NCBI RefSeq assembly: GCF_900231165.1
Contig: NZ_LT960614.1
Span: 4,790,001-4,854,000 of the forward strand
Direction: 5' to 3'
DNA: 64,000 bases
From: Hartmannibacter diazotrophicus
GTDB lineage: Bacteria > Pseudomonadota > Alphaproteobacteria > Rhizobiales > Pleomorphomonadaceae
This document shows, one piece after another, positions 8,439 through 16,834 of this stretch. A program made the translations under genes and the position numbers. How positions within the stretch are numbered: the first letter of the stretch is position 1; each line of letters begins with the position of its first letter. The notes beneath the pieces were generated by a model, which searched no databases, was not told where the DNA came from, and worked only from the letters and a program-made list of their open reading frames with translations.

Positions 8439-9344
8439 ATGGTCATGGCCGCCCTCGACATCGATCTCCTGCGCACCTTCTCCGTTCTGGCGGAAGATCT
8501 GAACTTCACCGCCGCCGGCGAGAGGCTGGGCGCGACCCAGTCGGCCGTGAGCGTGCGCCTCAAGAAGCTGGAAGAGCGCCTCGGGAGGCCGCTGTTCGAC
8601 CGGACCCCGCGCGCGGTGGCGCTGACGGCCTTCGGCTCCTCCTTCCTGTCCGACGCAAAGCGCATTCTCGCCGCCCATGACGATGCCCTGCGCCGGCTCG
8701 CGGTGGCCGATGCGCCCTTGAGCATTTCGATCGGCGTCAGCGAGCACGCCGGCGGCAATCTGCTGCCCCAGGCGCTTCTGGCGCTGAAGGAGCTGATGCC
8801 GCGCCTGAAGGTCCGCGTGCAGCTCGGGCTTTCCGACGAACTGCTGAAGGACTTCGACCTTGGCCGCCTCGACGCGGTCGTCGTGCGCCGGAACCTTCCC
8901 CCTGCTCAGTCGATGGATCGCCAGGGGACCGGTTCCCTTGGCGGGCGCAGCCTCTTTCGCGACGATCTGGTCTGGGTGGCGGCACAAGGCTTCGTGCTGA
9001 CGCCGGGCGAACCGCTGCCCCTCGCCTCGATCGAAGCCCCCTGCAATGCCCGCACCGCCGCCGTCGAAGCACTGCAAGGAGCCGATATTGCCTGGGTCGA
9101 CGCCTTTTCGAGCCGCGGCGTCGCGGCGATTCAGGCCGCCGTCTCGGCCGGACTGGGGGTTGCCTGCCTCGGCGGGCGGCACGCGCCGCCGGATACGGAA
9201 ATTCTCGGGCCGTCGCACGGACTTCCGGCGTTGCCCGCCAGCGAAGTCGCCCTCTTCGTGCGCACCAAGGACCCGGCCATGGCCCTTGCCGTGGAGCGCT
9301 TTGCCGACGCGCTCACCGCCGCCGCGCGCCAGCCTGCCCGTTGA
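8439..9344 (+). CDS. LysR family transcriptional regulator
   Basis: This 301-residue LysR-type regulator has its winged helix-turn-helix at the N terminus (DIDLLRTFSVLAEDLNFTAA, then ATQSAVSVRLKKLEERLG and PLFDRTPRAVALT). The rest is a periplasmic-binding-like effector domain. ATG at 8439 or 8445 are both possible, since the protein begins MVMAALDID. It is divergent from the tautomerase gene, the classical arrangement for control of a neighbouring gene by a LysR protein that also represses itself. The inducer cannot be inferred. Confidence 0.93.
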   Translation: MVMAALDIDLLRTFSVLAEDLNFTAAGERLGATQSAVSVRLKKLEERLGRPLFDRTPRAVALTAFGSSFLSDAKRILAAHDDALRRLAVADAPLSISIGVSEHAGGNLLPQALLALKELMPRLKVRVQLGLSDELLKDFDLGRLDAVVVRRNLPPAQSMDRQGTGSLGGRSLFRDDLVWVAAQGFVLTPGEPLPLASIEAPCNARTAAVEALQGADIAWVDAFSSRGVAAIQAAVSAGLGVACLGGRHAPPDTEILGPSHGLPALPASEVALFVRTKDPAMALAVERFADALTAAARQPAR

Positions 9345-9383
9345 CACACGCCGGCCCCTTCGGGCTTTCGGGGAAATTAACGC

Positions 9384-9412
9384 TTGACCTCACCCGGTCC
9401 GAAGACTAGCTT
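9384..9412 (+). promoter_or_regulatory. Predicted sigma-70 type promoter of the ilvB leader transcript
   Basis: The -35 hexamer is TTGACC (9384-9389), preceded by C to give the rhizobial CTTGAC form. A 17 nt spacer is followed by TAGCTT (9407-9412) as -10. The predicted start, near 9419, puts the leader-peptide ATG about 22 nt into the transcript. Confidence 0.65.
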
Positions 9413-9440
9413 CCCGCCCGGAACAAAACTGGGAAGACAG

Positions 9441-9491
9441 ATGTCTGCCAAGCTGATCGTACTTAGAAGGCGCACCGTGACGCGGGTTTGA
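9441..9491 (+). CDS. ilvBN leader peptide (16 residues)
   Basis: This very short open frame (ATG 9441, TGA 9489-9491) encodes 16 residues with a Leu-Ile-Val-Leu run at positions 5-8 and two further valines. That is the composition expected of a leader peptide sensing branched-chain aminoacyl-tRNA. A GGGAAG sequence lies about 4 nt upstream. The stop codon falls at the top of a hairpin, and a rho-independent terminator follows. Attenuation of ilvBN through such a leader is documented for Caulobacter; here it is inferred from sequence. Confidence 0.75.
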   Translation: MSAKLIVLRRRTVTRV

Positions 9492-9549
9492 TGAAACCCG
9501 CGAACGACATGGTGCGCGAAAACAAGGCCCCTCGGAGGGCCTTTTTTAT
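9470..9549 (+). promoter_or_regulatory. ilvB attenuator: leader stem structures and terminator
   Basis: An outer stem GCGCACC/GGTGCGC (9470-9476 with 9511-9517) encloses a 9 bp inner stem CGCGGGTTT/AAACCCGCG (9481-9489 with 9494-9502). Downstream is a GC hairpin followed by a T run, and then ilvB about 85 nt further. A ribosome stalled at the Leu-Ile-Val-Leu codons (9453-9464) would cover the region just before and into the outer 5' arm. I did not find a convincing antiterminator pairing by eye. Confidence 0.7.
9524..9549 (+). terminator. Rho-independent (attenuator) terminator before ilvB
   Basis: AAGGCCC (9524-9530) pairs with GGGCCTT (9537-9543) around a 6 nt loop and runs directly into a T-rich tail ending near 9549. 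It lies inside the leader, 85 nt before the ilvB start, so it should cut off transcription when the leader is translated freely. Confidence 0.75.
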
Positions 9550-9633
9550 TACCCGAAATTCCCCAAGAAGAACGGCGCCCCACCAGCAAACGAGGATCGA
9601 GGCGCAAGAGAAGACCCGGAAGGAACTGGACCG

Positions 9634-11418
9634 ATGACACGGCAAATGACCGGCGCCGAAATGGTGATCGAGGCTTTGGTCGACCACGGGGTCGATACGA
9701 TTTTCGGCTATCCGGGCGGCGCGGTGCTGCCGATCTATGACGAGCTCTTCCAGCAGGAGAAGGTCCGTCACGTCCTCGTCCGCCATGAGCAGGGCGCCGG
9801 CCACATGGCCGAGGGGTATGCCCGCTCGACCGGCAAGTGCGGCGTCGCGCTCGTTACCTCCGGCCCCGGCGCCACCAACATGGTGACGGCGCTGACGGAT
9901 GCGCTGATGGATTCCATCCCGATGGTCTGCATCACCGGGCAGGTTCCGACCCATCTCATCGGCACCGACGGCTTCCAGGAGTGCGACACGGTCGGCATCA
10001 CTCGCCCCTGCACCAAGCACAACTGGCTGGTCAAGGACATCGCCGACCTGCCGCGCATCCTGCACGAGGCCTTCCGCATCGCCACCACCGGCCGCCCGGG
10101 CCCGGTCGTCGTCGACATCCCGAAGAACATCCAGTTCCAGACCGGCACCTACTACGGGCCGAACTCCGGAACGAAGGACCCGCACTACAAGACGTCCGCC
10201 TATCACCCGCAGGTGAAGGGCGACGAGGCGGCGATCCGCGACGCGGTGGCCCTGATGGCCGCGGCAAAGAAGCCGGTCTTCTATACCGGCGGCGGTGTCA
10301 TCAACTCGGGTCCGGAAGCCACAAGGCTGCTGCGCGAACTCGTCCAGCTGACGAACTTCCCGATCACCTCGACGCTGATGGGTCTCGGCGCCTATCCGGC
10401 CTCAGGGCCGAACTGGCTCGGCATGCTCGGCATGCACGGCACCTACGAGGCGAATCTTGCCATGCATGACTGCGACGTCATGGTCTGCATCGGTGCCCGC
10501 TTCGACGACCGCATCACAGGCCGCACGGACGCCTTCTCGCCGACAAGCGCCAAGATCCACGTCGACATCGACCCCTCGTCGATCAACAAGAACATCCGCG
10601 TCGACATCCCGATCGTCGGCGACGTCGCCAATGTTCTGGCCGAGATGATCGCCGCCTGGAAGGCGCTCAAGCCCCAGCAGGACAAGGACGCCCTGTCCTC
10701 CTGGTGGAAGCAGATCGCCGTCTGGCAGGCCAGGAAGTGCCTGCGCTACAAGGCCTCCGACAGCGTGATCATGCCGCAATACGCCATCGAGCGCCTCTAT
10801 CAGGCCTCGAAGGGCCGGGACACCTACATCACGACGGAAGTCGGCCAGCACCAGATGTGGGCGGCCCAGTATTTCGGCTTCGAGGAGCCGAACCGCTGGC
10901 TGACCTCCGGCGGCCTCGGCACCATGGGCTACGGCTTCCCGGCCGCACTCGGCGTGCAGGCGGCCCACCCGGACGCCTTCGTCTGCTGCATCGCGGGCGA
11001 CGCCTCGATCCAGATGAACATTCAGGAGATGGCGACCGCGATCCAGCACGAACTGCCGGTGAAGGTCTTCATCCTCAACAACCAGTACATGGGCATGGTC
11101 CGTCAGTGGCAGCAGCTGCTGCACGGCAATCGCCTGTCGCACAGCTACACCGAGGCGATGCCCGACTTCGTCAAGCTCGCCGAGGCCTATGGCGGCCATG
11201 GCATCGTCTGCCAGAACCCGGCCGAACTCGACGACAAGATCGCCGAGATGATCGATGTGAAGAAGCCGGTGCTCTTCGACTGCCGCGTCGCCAATCTCGC
11301 CAACTGCTTCCCGATGATCCCGTCGGGCAAGGCGCACAACGAGATGCTGCTCGCCGAGGATGTCTCGGACGAGGACATCGGCAACGCCATCGACGCCAAG
11401 GGCAAGGTGCTGGTCTGA
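9634..11418 (+). CDS. ilvB: Acetolactate synthase large (catalytic) subunit
   Basis: This 594-residue ThDP-, FAD- and Mg-dependent enzyme condenses pyruvate to acetolactate or acetohydroxybutyrate, the first common step of valine, leucine and isoleucine synthesis. Visible hallmarks are GYPGGAVLPIYDEL, the activating glutamate in VRHEQGAGHMAEGYAR, ATNMVTALTDA, the FAD region in the middle, and the ThDP/Mg motif IAGDASIQMNIQEM with LNNQ further on. The length is standard. It lies behind a leader-peptide attenuator and is followed at 33 bp by the regulatory subunit, forming the ilvBN operon. Confidence 0.98.
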   Translation: MTRQMTGAEMVIEALVDHGVDTIFGYPGGAVLPIYDELFQQEKVRHVLVRHEQGAGHMAEGYARSTGKCGVALVTSGPGATNMVTALTDALMDSIPMVCITGQVPTHLIGTDGFQECDTVGITRPCTKHNWLVKDIADLPRILHEAFRIATTGRPGPVVVDIPKNIQFQTGTYYGPNSGTKDPHYKTSAYHPQVKGDEAAIRDAVALMAAAKKPVFYTGGGVINSGPEATRLLRELVQLTNFPITSTLMGLGAYPASGPNWLGMLGMHGTYEANLAMHDCDVMVCIGARFDDRITGRTDAFSPTSAKIHVDIDPSSINKNIRVDIPIVGDVANVLAEMIAAWKALKPQQDKDALSSWWKQIAVWQARKCLRYKASDSVIMPQYAIERLYQASKGRDTYITTEVGQHQMWAAQYFGFEEPNRWLTSGGLGTMGYGFPAALGVQAAHPDAFVCCIAGDASIQMNIQEMATAIQHELPVKVFILNNQYMGMVRQWQQLLHGNRLSHSYTEAMPDFVKLAEAYGGHGIVCQNPAELDDKIAEMIDVKKPVLFDCRVANLANCFPMIPSGKAHNEMLLAEDVSDEDIGNAIDAKGKVLV

Positions 11419-11451
11419 GGCCGGCTGACACGGAATTCGAAAGTTGAAACA

Positions 11452-12036
11452 ATGCTCAAGAATGTCGAACGGGGACACGGCCCGATGATCGTCGCAGGTG
11501 AAACACGCTCCGCCTACTTCCTGCAGGAAGAGGAAACCAAGGTCGAGACCCATACGCTGTCGGTTCTGGTCGACAACGAGCCCGGCGTCCTCGCCCGCAT
11601 CGTCGGCCTCTTCTCCGGCCGCGGCTACAACATCGAGAGCCTCACGGTCTCAGAGGTCGAGCACGAGAAGCACGTCTCGCGCATCACGCTGGTCACCACC
11701 GCAACCCCCCAGGTGCTGGAGCAGATCAAGAACCACATCGCCCGCCTCGTGCCGGTGCACCGGGTGATCGACCTCACCAGCATCGGCGACGCCATCGAGC
11801 GGGAACTGGCGTTGATCAAGGTCTCCGGCACCGGCGAGCACCGCGTCGAGGCGCTTCGCCTCGCCCAGGCCTTCGACGCCAAGACGGTGGACGCGACGCT
11901 CGAAAGCTTCGTCTTCGAGCTCTCCGGCATGCCGGCGGACATCGACCGCTTCGTCAAGCTCATGACGTCCTGCGGCCTCGTCGAGGTGGCACGCACCGGT
12001 CTTGCTGCGCTCTCGCGCGGCAAGGACGGGCTCTGA
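11452..12036 (+). CDS. ilvN: Acetolactate synthase small (regulatory) subunit
   Basis: This regulatory subunit binds valine through an N-terminal ACT domain and activates the catalytic subunit. The ACT domain reads HTLSVLVDNEPGVLARIVGLFSGRGYNIESLTVS, followed by a ferredoxin-like C-terminal domain with LALIKVSG and ESFVFELSGMPADIDRFVKLM. With up to 194 residues it is of the longer IlvH/IlvN class. Starts at 11452 or 11485 are possible; the conserved part begins some 27 residues in. It is co-transcribed with ilvB. Confidence 0.96.
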   Translation: MLKNVERGHGPMIVAGETRSAYFLQEEETKVETHTLSVLVDNEPGVLARIVGLFSGRGYNIESLTVSEVEHEKHVSRITLVTTATPQVLEQIKNHIARLVPVHRVIDLTSIGDAIERELALIKVSGTGEHRVEALRLAQAFDAKTVDATLESFVFELSGMPADIDRFVKLMTSCGLVEVARTGLAALSRGKDGL

Positions 12037-12053
12037 GCGACGCTGCCGGACGC

Positions 12054-12560
12054 TTGCCCGCCATGCTGTCATCCAACCTGCCCGATGCCGCCCGCCGCGT
12101 CGCCGACGCGGCGGCGGCCCTCGGCCTCGACGTCAACGTCATCGAAATGCCGGCCTCCACCCGCACGGCGGAGGACGCCGCGGCCGCTTGCGACTGTACG
12201 GTTGCCCAGATCGTCAAGTCGCTCGTCTTCACCGGGCGCGACAGCGGCACACCCTATCTCCTGCTCGTCTCCGGGCCGAACCGCGTCGATCAGGACGCCG
12301 TGGCCGCGACGATCGGCGAGCCGCTCGACCGGCCGAACGGCAAGGCCGTGCGCGAGATCACCGGCTTTGCCATCGGCGGCATTCCGCCACTGGGGCACGC
12401 GAGCGCACTGAAGACGTTCTTCGATCCGGACCTCCTCGCCCATGACGTCGTCTGGGCCGCGGCGGGAACGCCGTCCTGCGTCTTTTCCGCCTCACCCCGC
12501 CCGCTCTTCGAGGCGATTGGGGCGACGGCTCTCGTCATGTCGGGACCGGAAAACGGCTGA
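12054..12560 (+). CDS. YbaK/EbsC-type aminoacyl-tRNA deacylase
   Basis: This 168-residue member of the YbaK/ProX editing family hydrolyses mischarged aminoacyl-tRNA. Typical segments are CTVAQIVKSLVFTGRD (with the conserved catalytic-site lysine), LLVSGPNRVD, REITGFAIGGIPPLGH and KTFFDPDLL. The start could be 12054 or 12063 (MLSSNLPD). It follows ilvN by 17 bp and probably rides on the ilv transcript. A strong GC hairpin follows its stop. The tRNA specificity is not evident. Confidence 0.9.
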   Translation: MPAMLSSNLPDAARRVADAAAALGLDVNVIEMPASTRTAEDAAAACDCTVAQIVKSLVFTGRDSGTPYLLLVSGPNRVDQDAVAATIGEPLDRPNGKAVREITGFAIGGIPPLGHASALKTFFDPDLLAHDVVWAAAGTPSCVFSASPRPLFEAIGATALVMSGPENG

Positions 12561-12566
12561 TTGTGC

Positions 12567-12590
12567 ACCGCCGAAGCTCCCTTCGGCGGT
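12567..12590 (+). terminator. Hairpin after the ilv-ybaK unit
   Basis: ACCGCCGAAG and CTTCGGCGGT make a perfect 10 bp stem with a CTCC loop, starting 6 bp past the stop of the YbaK-type gene. There is no T run after it, so termination is likely but not certain. Confidence 0.45.
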
Positions 12591-12660
12591 CTTGCATCAT
12601 CACCGTCAACAGTTTAGGTGCGGTTTGGCGCATGTCGTTCGCCGCGTACCGGAGCACCCG

Positions 12661-13350
12661 ATGAGCACGCTGGAACTTGATCACGTCTTCGTTTTCGTCG
12701 AGCCCGATCACGGCCGCCCGGGCGGCCGGGTCTACGACGTCCTGACCGAAGGCGGCCTTGTCGAGACCGGTCGTCGCCGGCACGAGGGCCAGGGAACGGC
12801 CAATGTCGGATTCGTCTTCGACAACGCCTTCCTGGAACTGATCTGGGTGGTCGACGTGCAGGAGGCGCGCGCGCCGGAACTGGACCGGGCCGGCGTTAAC
12901 CGGCGCGCCGACTGGCGTTTCCATGGCGGCTCGCCCTACGGTATCGCCGTGCGCACTGAGGGCGAGTTGCCCTTCGAAACCTGGCCCTATCGTTTTTCCG
13001 GCATGCCCGACGATCTGCACATGCCCGTGGCGGTGGCCTCCGACGATCTGGCCCAGCCCTTCATCTTCCAGTCCATGCGCAACAAGCGGCCCGACACCTG
13101 GGACAATGGCGCAGCGGGCGAGCGCCAGCGGCCGGGCGGCTTTGCCGAAATCATCGGCATTGACCTCACCCTGCCGCAGGATGTTGCCCCGGGTGCCGCC
13201 CTCTCCGCTCTCGTGGATGCCGGCATCGTTCGCCTGCATGAGGGCGAGCCGGGGCCGATGGCCCACGAAATGGTGCTCACCCTGTCGCGCACCGACGGAC
13301 AAAAGCCACGCCGGCTCAATATCGCCAAGTTCGAGTGGCTGGACGACTGA
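12661..13350 (+). CDS. VOC/glyoxalase-like domain protein
   Basis: This 229-residue soluble protein starts with LELDHVFVFVEPDH, the beta-alpha-beta strand of the vicinal-oxygen-chelate fold. It contains GTANVGFVFDNAFLELIWVVD, a typical metal-side-chain region (H near residue 8 and E near 63). Many homologues are annotated only as glyoxalase-like domain proteins; the substrate is unknown. The ATG at 12661 is chosen because upstream in-frame codons are non-conserved and run through the hairpin region. It converges with the SDR gene (12 bp apart). Confidence 0.82.
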   Translation: MSTLELDHVFVFVEPDHGRPGGRVYDVLTEGGLVETGRRRHEGQGTANVGFVFDNAFLELIWVVDVQEARAPELDRAGVNRRADWRFHGGSPYGIAVRTEGELPFETWPYRFSGMPDDLHMPVAVASDDLAQPFIFQSMRNKRPDTWDNGAAGERQRPGGFAEIIGIDLTLPQDVAPGAALSALVDAGIVRLHEGEPGPMAHEMVLTLSRTDGQKPRRLNIAKFEWLDD

Positions 13351-13362
13351 GGAAGGCCCCGC

Positions 13363-14145
13363 TTACGAGGCCGCGCCCATTTCCTGAAGCGCCATCAGCG
13401 ACTCCGGCAGCACCTGTCCGCCGTCGATCACCATCTGCTGGCCGGTGATGTAGCCGGCTTCCTCGGAGGCGAAGAACAGCGCCGCGTTGGCGATGTCGAA
13501 CACTGTCCCGAGCCGCTTCATCGGGATCGAGGCCTCCATCGAGGCGATATAGTCGCCGCCGATTCCGTCGAGCCCTTCGGTGAAGATGTTGCCCGGCATC
13601 ACCGCATTGACCGTGATGTTCCAGGGCGCAAGCTCGATCGCGGCCGTGCGCATGAAGCCGAGCTGGCCGGCCTTCGAGGCACCGTAGTGCGACCATCCCG
13701 GAAAGCCGGTGATCGGCCCCGTGATCGAGGACGTAATCACGATCCGGCCGGCCTTTTTCGCCTTCATTTCCGGCAGCACCGCAGAGACCGACAGGAAGGT
13801 GCCTTTCAGGTTGGTATCCATCACGTGGTCGAAGTCGGCGGCCGTCATCTCGCCGAGTTTGGCCGCCGGAAAGATGCCGGCGTTGGCGCAGAGAACGTCG
13901 ATCGAGCCGTAGCGCTCGATTGCGGCCGCGGCCATCGCCTTGCAGTCCTCCTCCTTTGTGACGTCTGCCGCGAAGGCCGAGGCATTCGGGCCGATTTCCG
14001 CGGCGACCTTTTCCGCGTCCGACAGCGTCCGGCTGACGACGAGCGCGTTGAGACCGGCCTCGCCGAACCTGAGGGCGATGCCCCGCCCGATGCCCTTGCT
14101 GGCGCCGGTGACGATCACGGTCTTGCCTGAAAGCGGTTTGAACAC
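13363..14145 (-). CDS. SDR family oxidoreductase (FabG-like)
   Basis: This 260-residue classical short-chain dehydrogenase/reductase has the cofactor motif TVIVTGASKGIGRGIA, the structural NAG in LCANAGIF, the catalytic Ser in ITSSITG, and YGASKAG carrying the Tyr-x3-Lys. It also shows IDGGQVLPES near the C terminus. A GTG start at 14145 fits homologues (FKPLSGKTV) and has GAGGGG upstream; an ATG at 14160 is the alternative. It is divergent from the polyamine-type transporter operon, with 337 bp between them. The substrate is unknown; a role in the same catabolic programme is possible. Confidence 0.92.
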   Translation of the reverse strand: MFKPLSGKTVIVTGASKGIGRGIALRFGEAGLNALVVSRTLSDAEKVAAEIGPNASAFAADVTKEEDCKAMAAAAIERYGSIDVLCANAGIFPAAKLGEMTAADFDHVMDTNLKGTFLSVSAVLPEMKAKKAGRIVITSSITGPITGFPGWSHYGASKAGQLGFMRTAAIELAPWNITVNAVMPGNIFTEGLDGIGGDYIASMEASIPMKRLGTVFDIANAALFFASEEAGYITGQQMVIDGGQVLPESLMALQEMGAAS

Positions 14146-14248
14146 AGCCGATCCCCTCATTTTTCGTCCCGGCGCCTTTGGGCCGGTGCATGAACGTCGC
14201 GCGCCCTGAAAATGGGCTGCCGTAATTTTCGGCAATGTGCGATGCATA

Positions 14249-14279
14249 ATTGATGTTGTAAAGCCCAAAGATTGATGTT
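14249..14279. promoter_or_regulatory. Direct repeats ATTGATGTT in the divergent control region
   Basis: ATTGATGTT occurs at 14249-14257 and again at 14271-14279. The start-to-start spacing of 22 bp is close to two helical turns. The pair lies within the AT-rich 337 bp between the SDR gene (minus) and the ABC operon (plus). It may be an operator for the DeoR protein encoded in the operon, but this is only inference. I see no gene in 14146-14482. Confidence 0.4.
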
Positions 14280-14482
14280 TAGGATCACACAAAGTCCAAC
14301 ATAATTTCCACAGCCATGACGCGCAATCTGCTCCGAAACAGCACGCGCGCACATGCCAAGTGGAAGACATTAGAAAACGAAATCAGCGTGTTGGCAGGCG
14401 GGCTGCTCCTCCTGCGCACGCCAATGGCCGCAAGCGCATGTGAATGTGGCATTGCGACCCTCACAACAAGGGAACAGCAGTG

Positions 14483-15628
14483 ATGACCGGAGTTTCCAGA
14501 CGCACGCTTTTGCAGGGAATGGGCGCGGCCGCGCTGGCGGCGGGCCCGATGTTCAACGCCAACAAGGCCTTCGCAGCCCGGGAGAAGGAGCTGAACATCC
14601 TCTGCTGGGAGGGTTACAACTCGGCCCAGGTGCTGGACCCCTTCCGCTCCTCCGAAGGCGCGACGGTCAAGGCCGAGAGCCTCACCAACGATCCGACCAT
14701 GATCAACCGCCTGCGCGCCGGCGAAATCAACACCTGGGATCTGATCAACGTCAACAATCCCTGGGCCCGCAAGGTGATGTATCCGGAAGGCCTCATCAAG
14801 GCGCTGCCGCGCGAGGAGTTCGAGCCCTTCTTCGACAACATGCTCCCGGGGTTCAAGCCGCCCTACAAGTGGGCAATGAGCGACGACGGCAAGGAACTGC
14901 TCGGCATGTGCCAGCGCTTCGGGCCCTACAGCTATGTCGTCAACACCGACAAGGTGAGCCGCGACACCGCCGAAAAGGAAGGCTGGGATCTGTTCAATGA
15001 CCCCGCCATGGCCGGTAAATACGGCATCCTGGAATCCGATGACTGGAACGTCTTCAACATCTTCGTCATCGCCGGCATCGACCCCTTCAAGGAGCATACC
15101 GACGACGAGATGGCCAAGTTCGAGGAGACGGCCAAGAGCGTCTTCAAGGGCGCCAAGCTGATCGGCGACATCGCGGCCATGAACCAGGCGCTGATCTCCG
15201 GCGAAATCGACCTGCACATGACGGGCGGCACCTATTCGGTCTCGCCGGCGCGCGCCGACGGCTTCCCGAACCTGCGCGGCATCACCCCGCTGAAGGGCCC
15301 GATGGAAGGCGGCAAGGGCGGCATCGCCTGGATCGAGGTCACCTCGGTCGTCAACAACCCGCAGGGTTCGCCGCTGGCCACCGAGTTCCTGAAATACGTT
15401 CAGGCGCCCGATGTCGCCCACACGGTGGCCTTCGCCGAAGGCACCTTCAACCCCGTCACCCAGATGGGCAACAAGGAGTGCTTCGACCTCTTCACGGCCG
15501 AGGAACTGGACGCGATCCAGTGGGACAGCCTGGAAGAGGAAATGGCCCGCTCGGTCGAATACGACATCGTGCCGGATTACGACAAGGCGCTCGACATCAT
15601 GAACGCCGCCAAGCGCCTGCGCGGCTGA
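14483..15628 (+). CDS. Polyamine-type ABC transporter, substrate-binding protein
   Basis: This 381-residue periplasmic solute-binding protein belongs to the PotD/PotF (spermidine/putrescine) type. The N terminus has a twin-arginine style signal (VSRRTLLQGMG, then an Ala-rich stretch ending AFA). The mature part begins KELNILCWEGYN, with TNDPTMINRLRAG and GIAWIEVTSVVNNP further on. The ATG at 14483 is chosen, since the frame upstream to 14444 lacks any signal-peptide character. It leads a nine-gene plus-strand cluster. The true ligand may be a hydroxylated or modified amine, given the downstream enzymes. Confidence 0.93.
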   Translation: MTGVSRRTLLQGMGAAALAAGPMFNANKAFAAREKELNILCWEGYNSAQVLDPFRSSEGATVKAESLTNDPTMINRLRAGEINTWDLINVNNPWARKVMYPEGLIKALPREEFEPFFDNMLPGFKPPYKWAMSDDGKELLGMCQRFGPYSYVVNTDKVSRDTAEKEGWDLFNDPAMAGKYGILESDDWNVFNIFVIAGIDPFKEHTDDEMAKFEETAKSVFKGAKLIGDIAAMNQALISGEIDLHMTGGTYSVSPARADGFPNLRGITPLKGPMEGGKGGIAWIEVTSVVNNPQGSPLATEFLKYVQAPDVAHTVAFAEGTFNPVTQMGNKECFDLFTAEELDAIQWDSLEEEMARSVEYDIVPDYDKALDIMNAAKRLRG

Positions 15629-15735
15629 TCGAACGCGACCCTCCCTGCCCCGCCTCTACGCGGGGCGGGGACACCCAAACGACGTGCGGCCGTGACTTTC
15701 TCAAGGTGCCGCGATCGCTCTTGCCGGACATATCC

Positions 15736-16824
15736 ATGGAACAGCCGACCTCCTCCGAACCGCGCCCGATCCTCCAGCTTGTCGGCGTGCGCAAGACCTT
15801 CAACGGCTTCGCCGCGGTCGATCGTATCGACCTCGACGTGCGCGAGGGCGAGTTCCTGACCATCGTCGGCCCGTCCGGCTCGGGCAAGACGACGCTCCTG
15901 CGCATGCTGGCCGGCATGGAAAGCCCAAGCGAGGGCAACATCACGCTGCGCGGCGAACTCATCAACGAGATCCCGTCCAACAAGCGCCCGACCTGCCTCG
16001 TCTTCCAGTCGCTCGCGCTCTTTCCGCACAAGACGGTGGGCGAGAACATCGCCTTTCCGCTCAAGGTCAAGGGCGTCGATCCGGCAACCCGCAAGGCCCG
16101 TGCGCTGGACCTGATGAAAGTCGTCCGTCTGCCGGCCGACTATCACGACAAGAACGTCATGAAATGCTCCGGCGGCGAGCGCCAGCGCGTGGCCCTTGCC
16201 CGCGCCCTCGCCTATGACCCGGAAGTGCTGTTCTTCGATGAGCCTCTGTCGGCCATCGATTACAAGCTGAAGAAGACGCTGGAGAAAGAACTGAAAGACC
16301 TTCACCGCGAGACCGGCAAGACCTTCATCTACATCACCCACAGCCTGGAAGAGGCCATGGTGATGTCCGACCGCATCGGCGTCATGCGCTCCGGCCGCCT
16401 CGTGCAGGTCGGCACGCCGGAAGAGATCTATGGCGCGCCGGTCGATCGCTTCGTCTCCGAATTCGTCGGTGAGGTGAACACCATCAAGGTCAAGCGCAAT
16501 GGCGCGGACCTCTGGGCCGGCATCGACGTGCCCGGCAGCTTCAAGCTGCGCCCGCCGCAGCAGGGCACCGTGGGCGACGAGGCCTTCGTCGTCGTGCGTC
16601 CCGAATACATGCGCTTCGTCGGCGCGGGCGAGAATGCCGACAACACGCTGAAGGGCACCGTCTACAACGAATATTCGCTCGGCTCGCGCATCCAGTATCA
16701 GGTCCGCGTCGGCGACAAGGTGATGCTGGTGGAGCTTTCCCGCGCCCGCGCGCTGCCGCCGGGGTCCAATGCGGACGTCACCGTCGGCTGGGACGCCGCC
16801 GACGCCTTCACCCTGGCAAGCTGA
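15736..16824 (+). CDS. Polyamine-type ABC transporter, ATP-binding protein
   Basis: This 362-residue ATPase of the PotA/PotG class powers import. The Walker A motif is VGPSGSGKTTLLRM, the signature is CSGGERQRVALARAL, Walker B is VLFFDEPLSAID, and the H-loop is IYITHSLEEAM. A C-terminal TOBE-like domain follows from about residue 250. The ATG at 15736 is preferred over an in-frame start at 15478 that overlaps the binding-protein gene. It is 107 bp downstream of the binding-protein gene and 10 bp before the first permease gene. Confidence 0.95.
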   Translation: MEQPTSSEPRPILQLVGVRKTFNGFAAVDRIDLDVREGEFLTIVGPSGSGKTTLLRMLAGMESPSEGNITLRGELINEIPSNKRPTCLVFQSLALFPHKTVGENIAFPLKVKGVDPATRKARALDLMKVVRLPADYHDKNVMKCSGGERQRVALARALAYDPEVLFFDEPLSAIDYKLKKTLEKELKDLHRETGKTFIYITHSLEEAMVMSDRIGVMRSGRLVQVGTPEEIYGAPVDRFVSEFVGEVNTIKVKRNGADLWAGIDVPGSFKLRPPQQGTVGDEAFVVVRPEYMRFVGAGENADNTLKGTVYNEYSLGSRIQYQVRVGDKVMLVELSRARALPPGSNADVTVGWDAADAFTLAS

Positions 16825-16834
16825 GGAGAGCCCG

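Noticed and set aside
12567-12590. The strong hairpin after the YbaK-type gene as a riboswitch-like element for the VOC gene
   Set aside because: It is a simple perfect hairpin with no further conserved structure; a terminator or mRNA end is a simpler reading.
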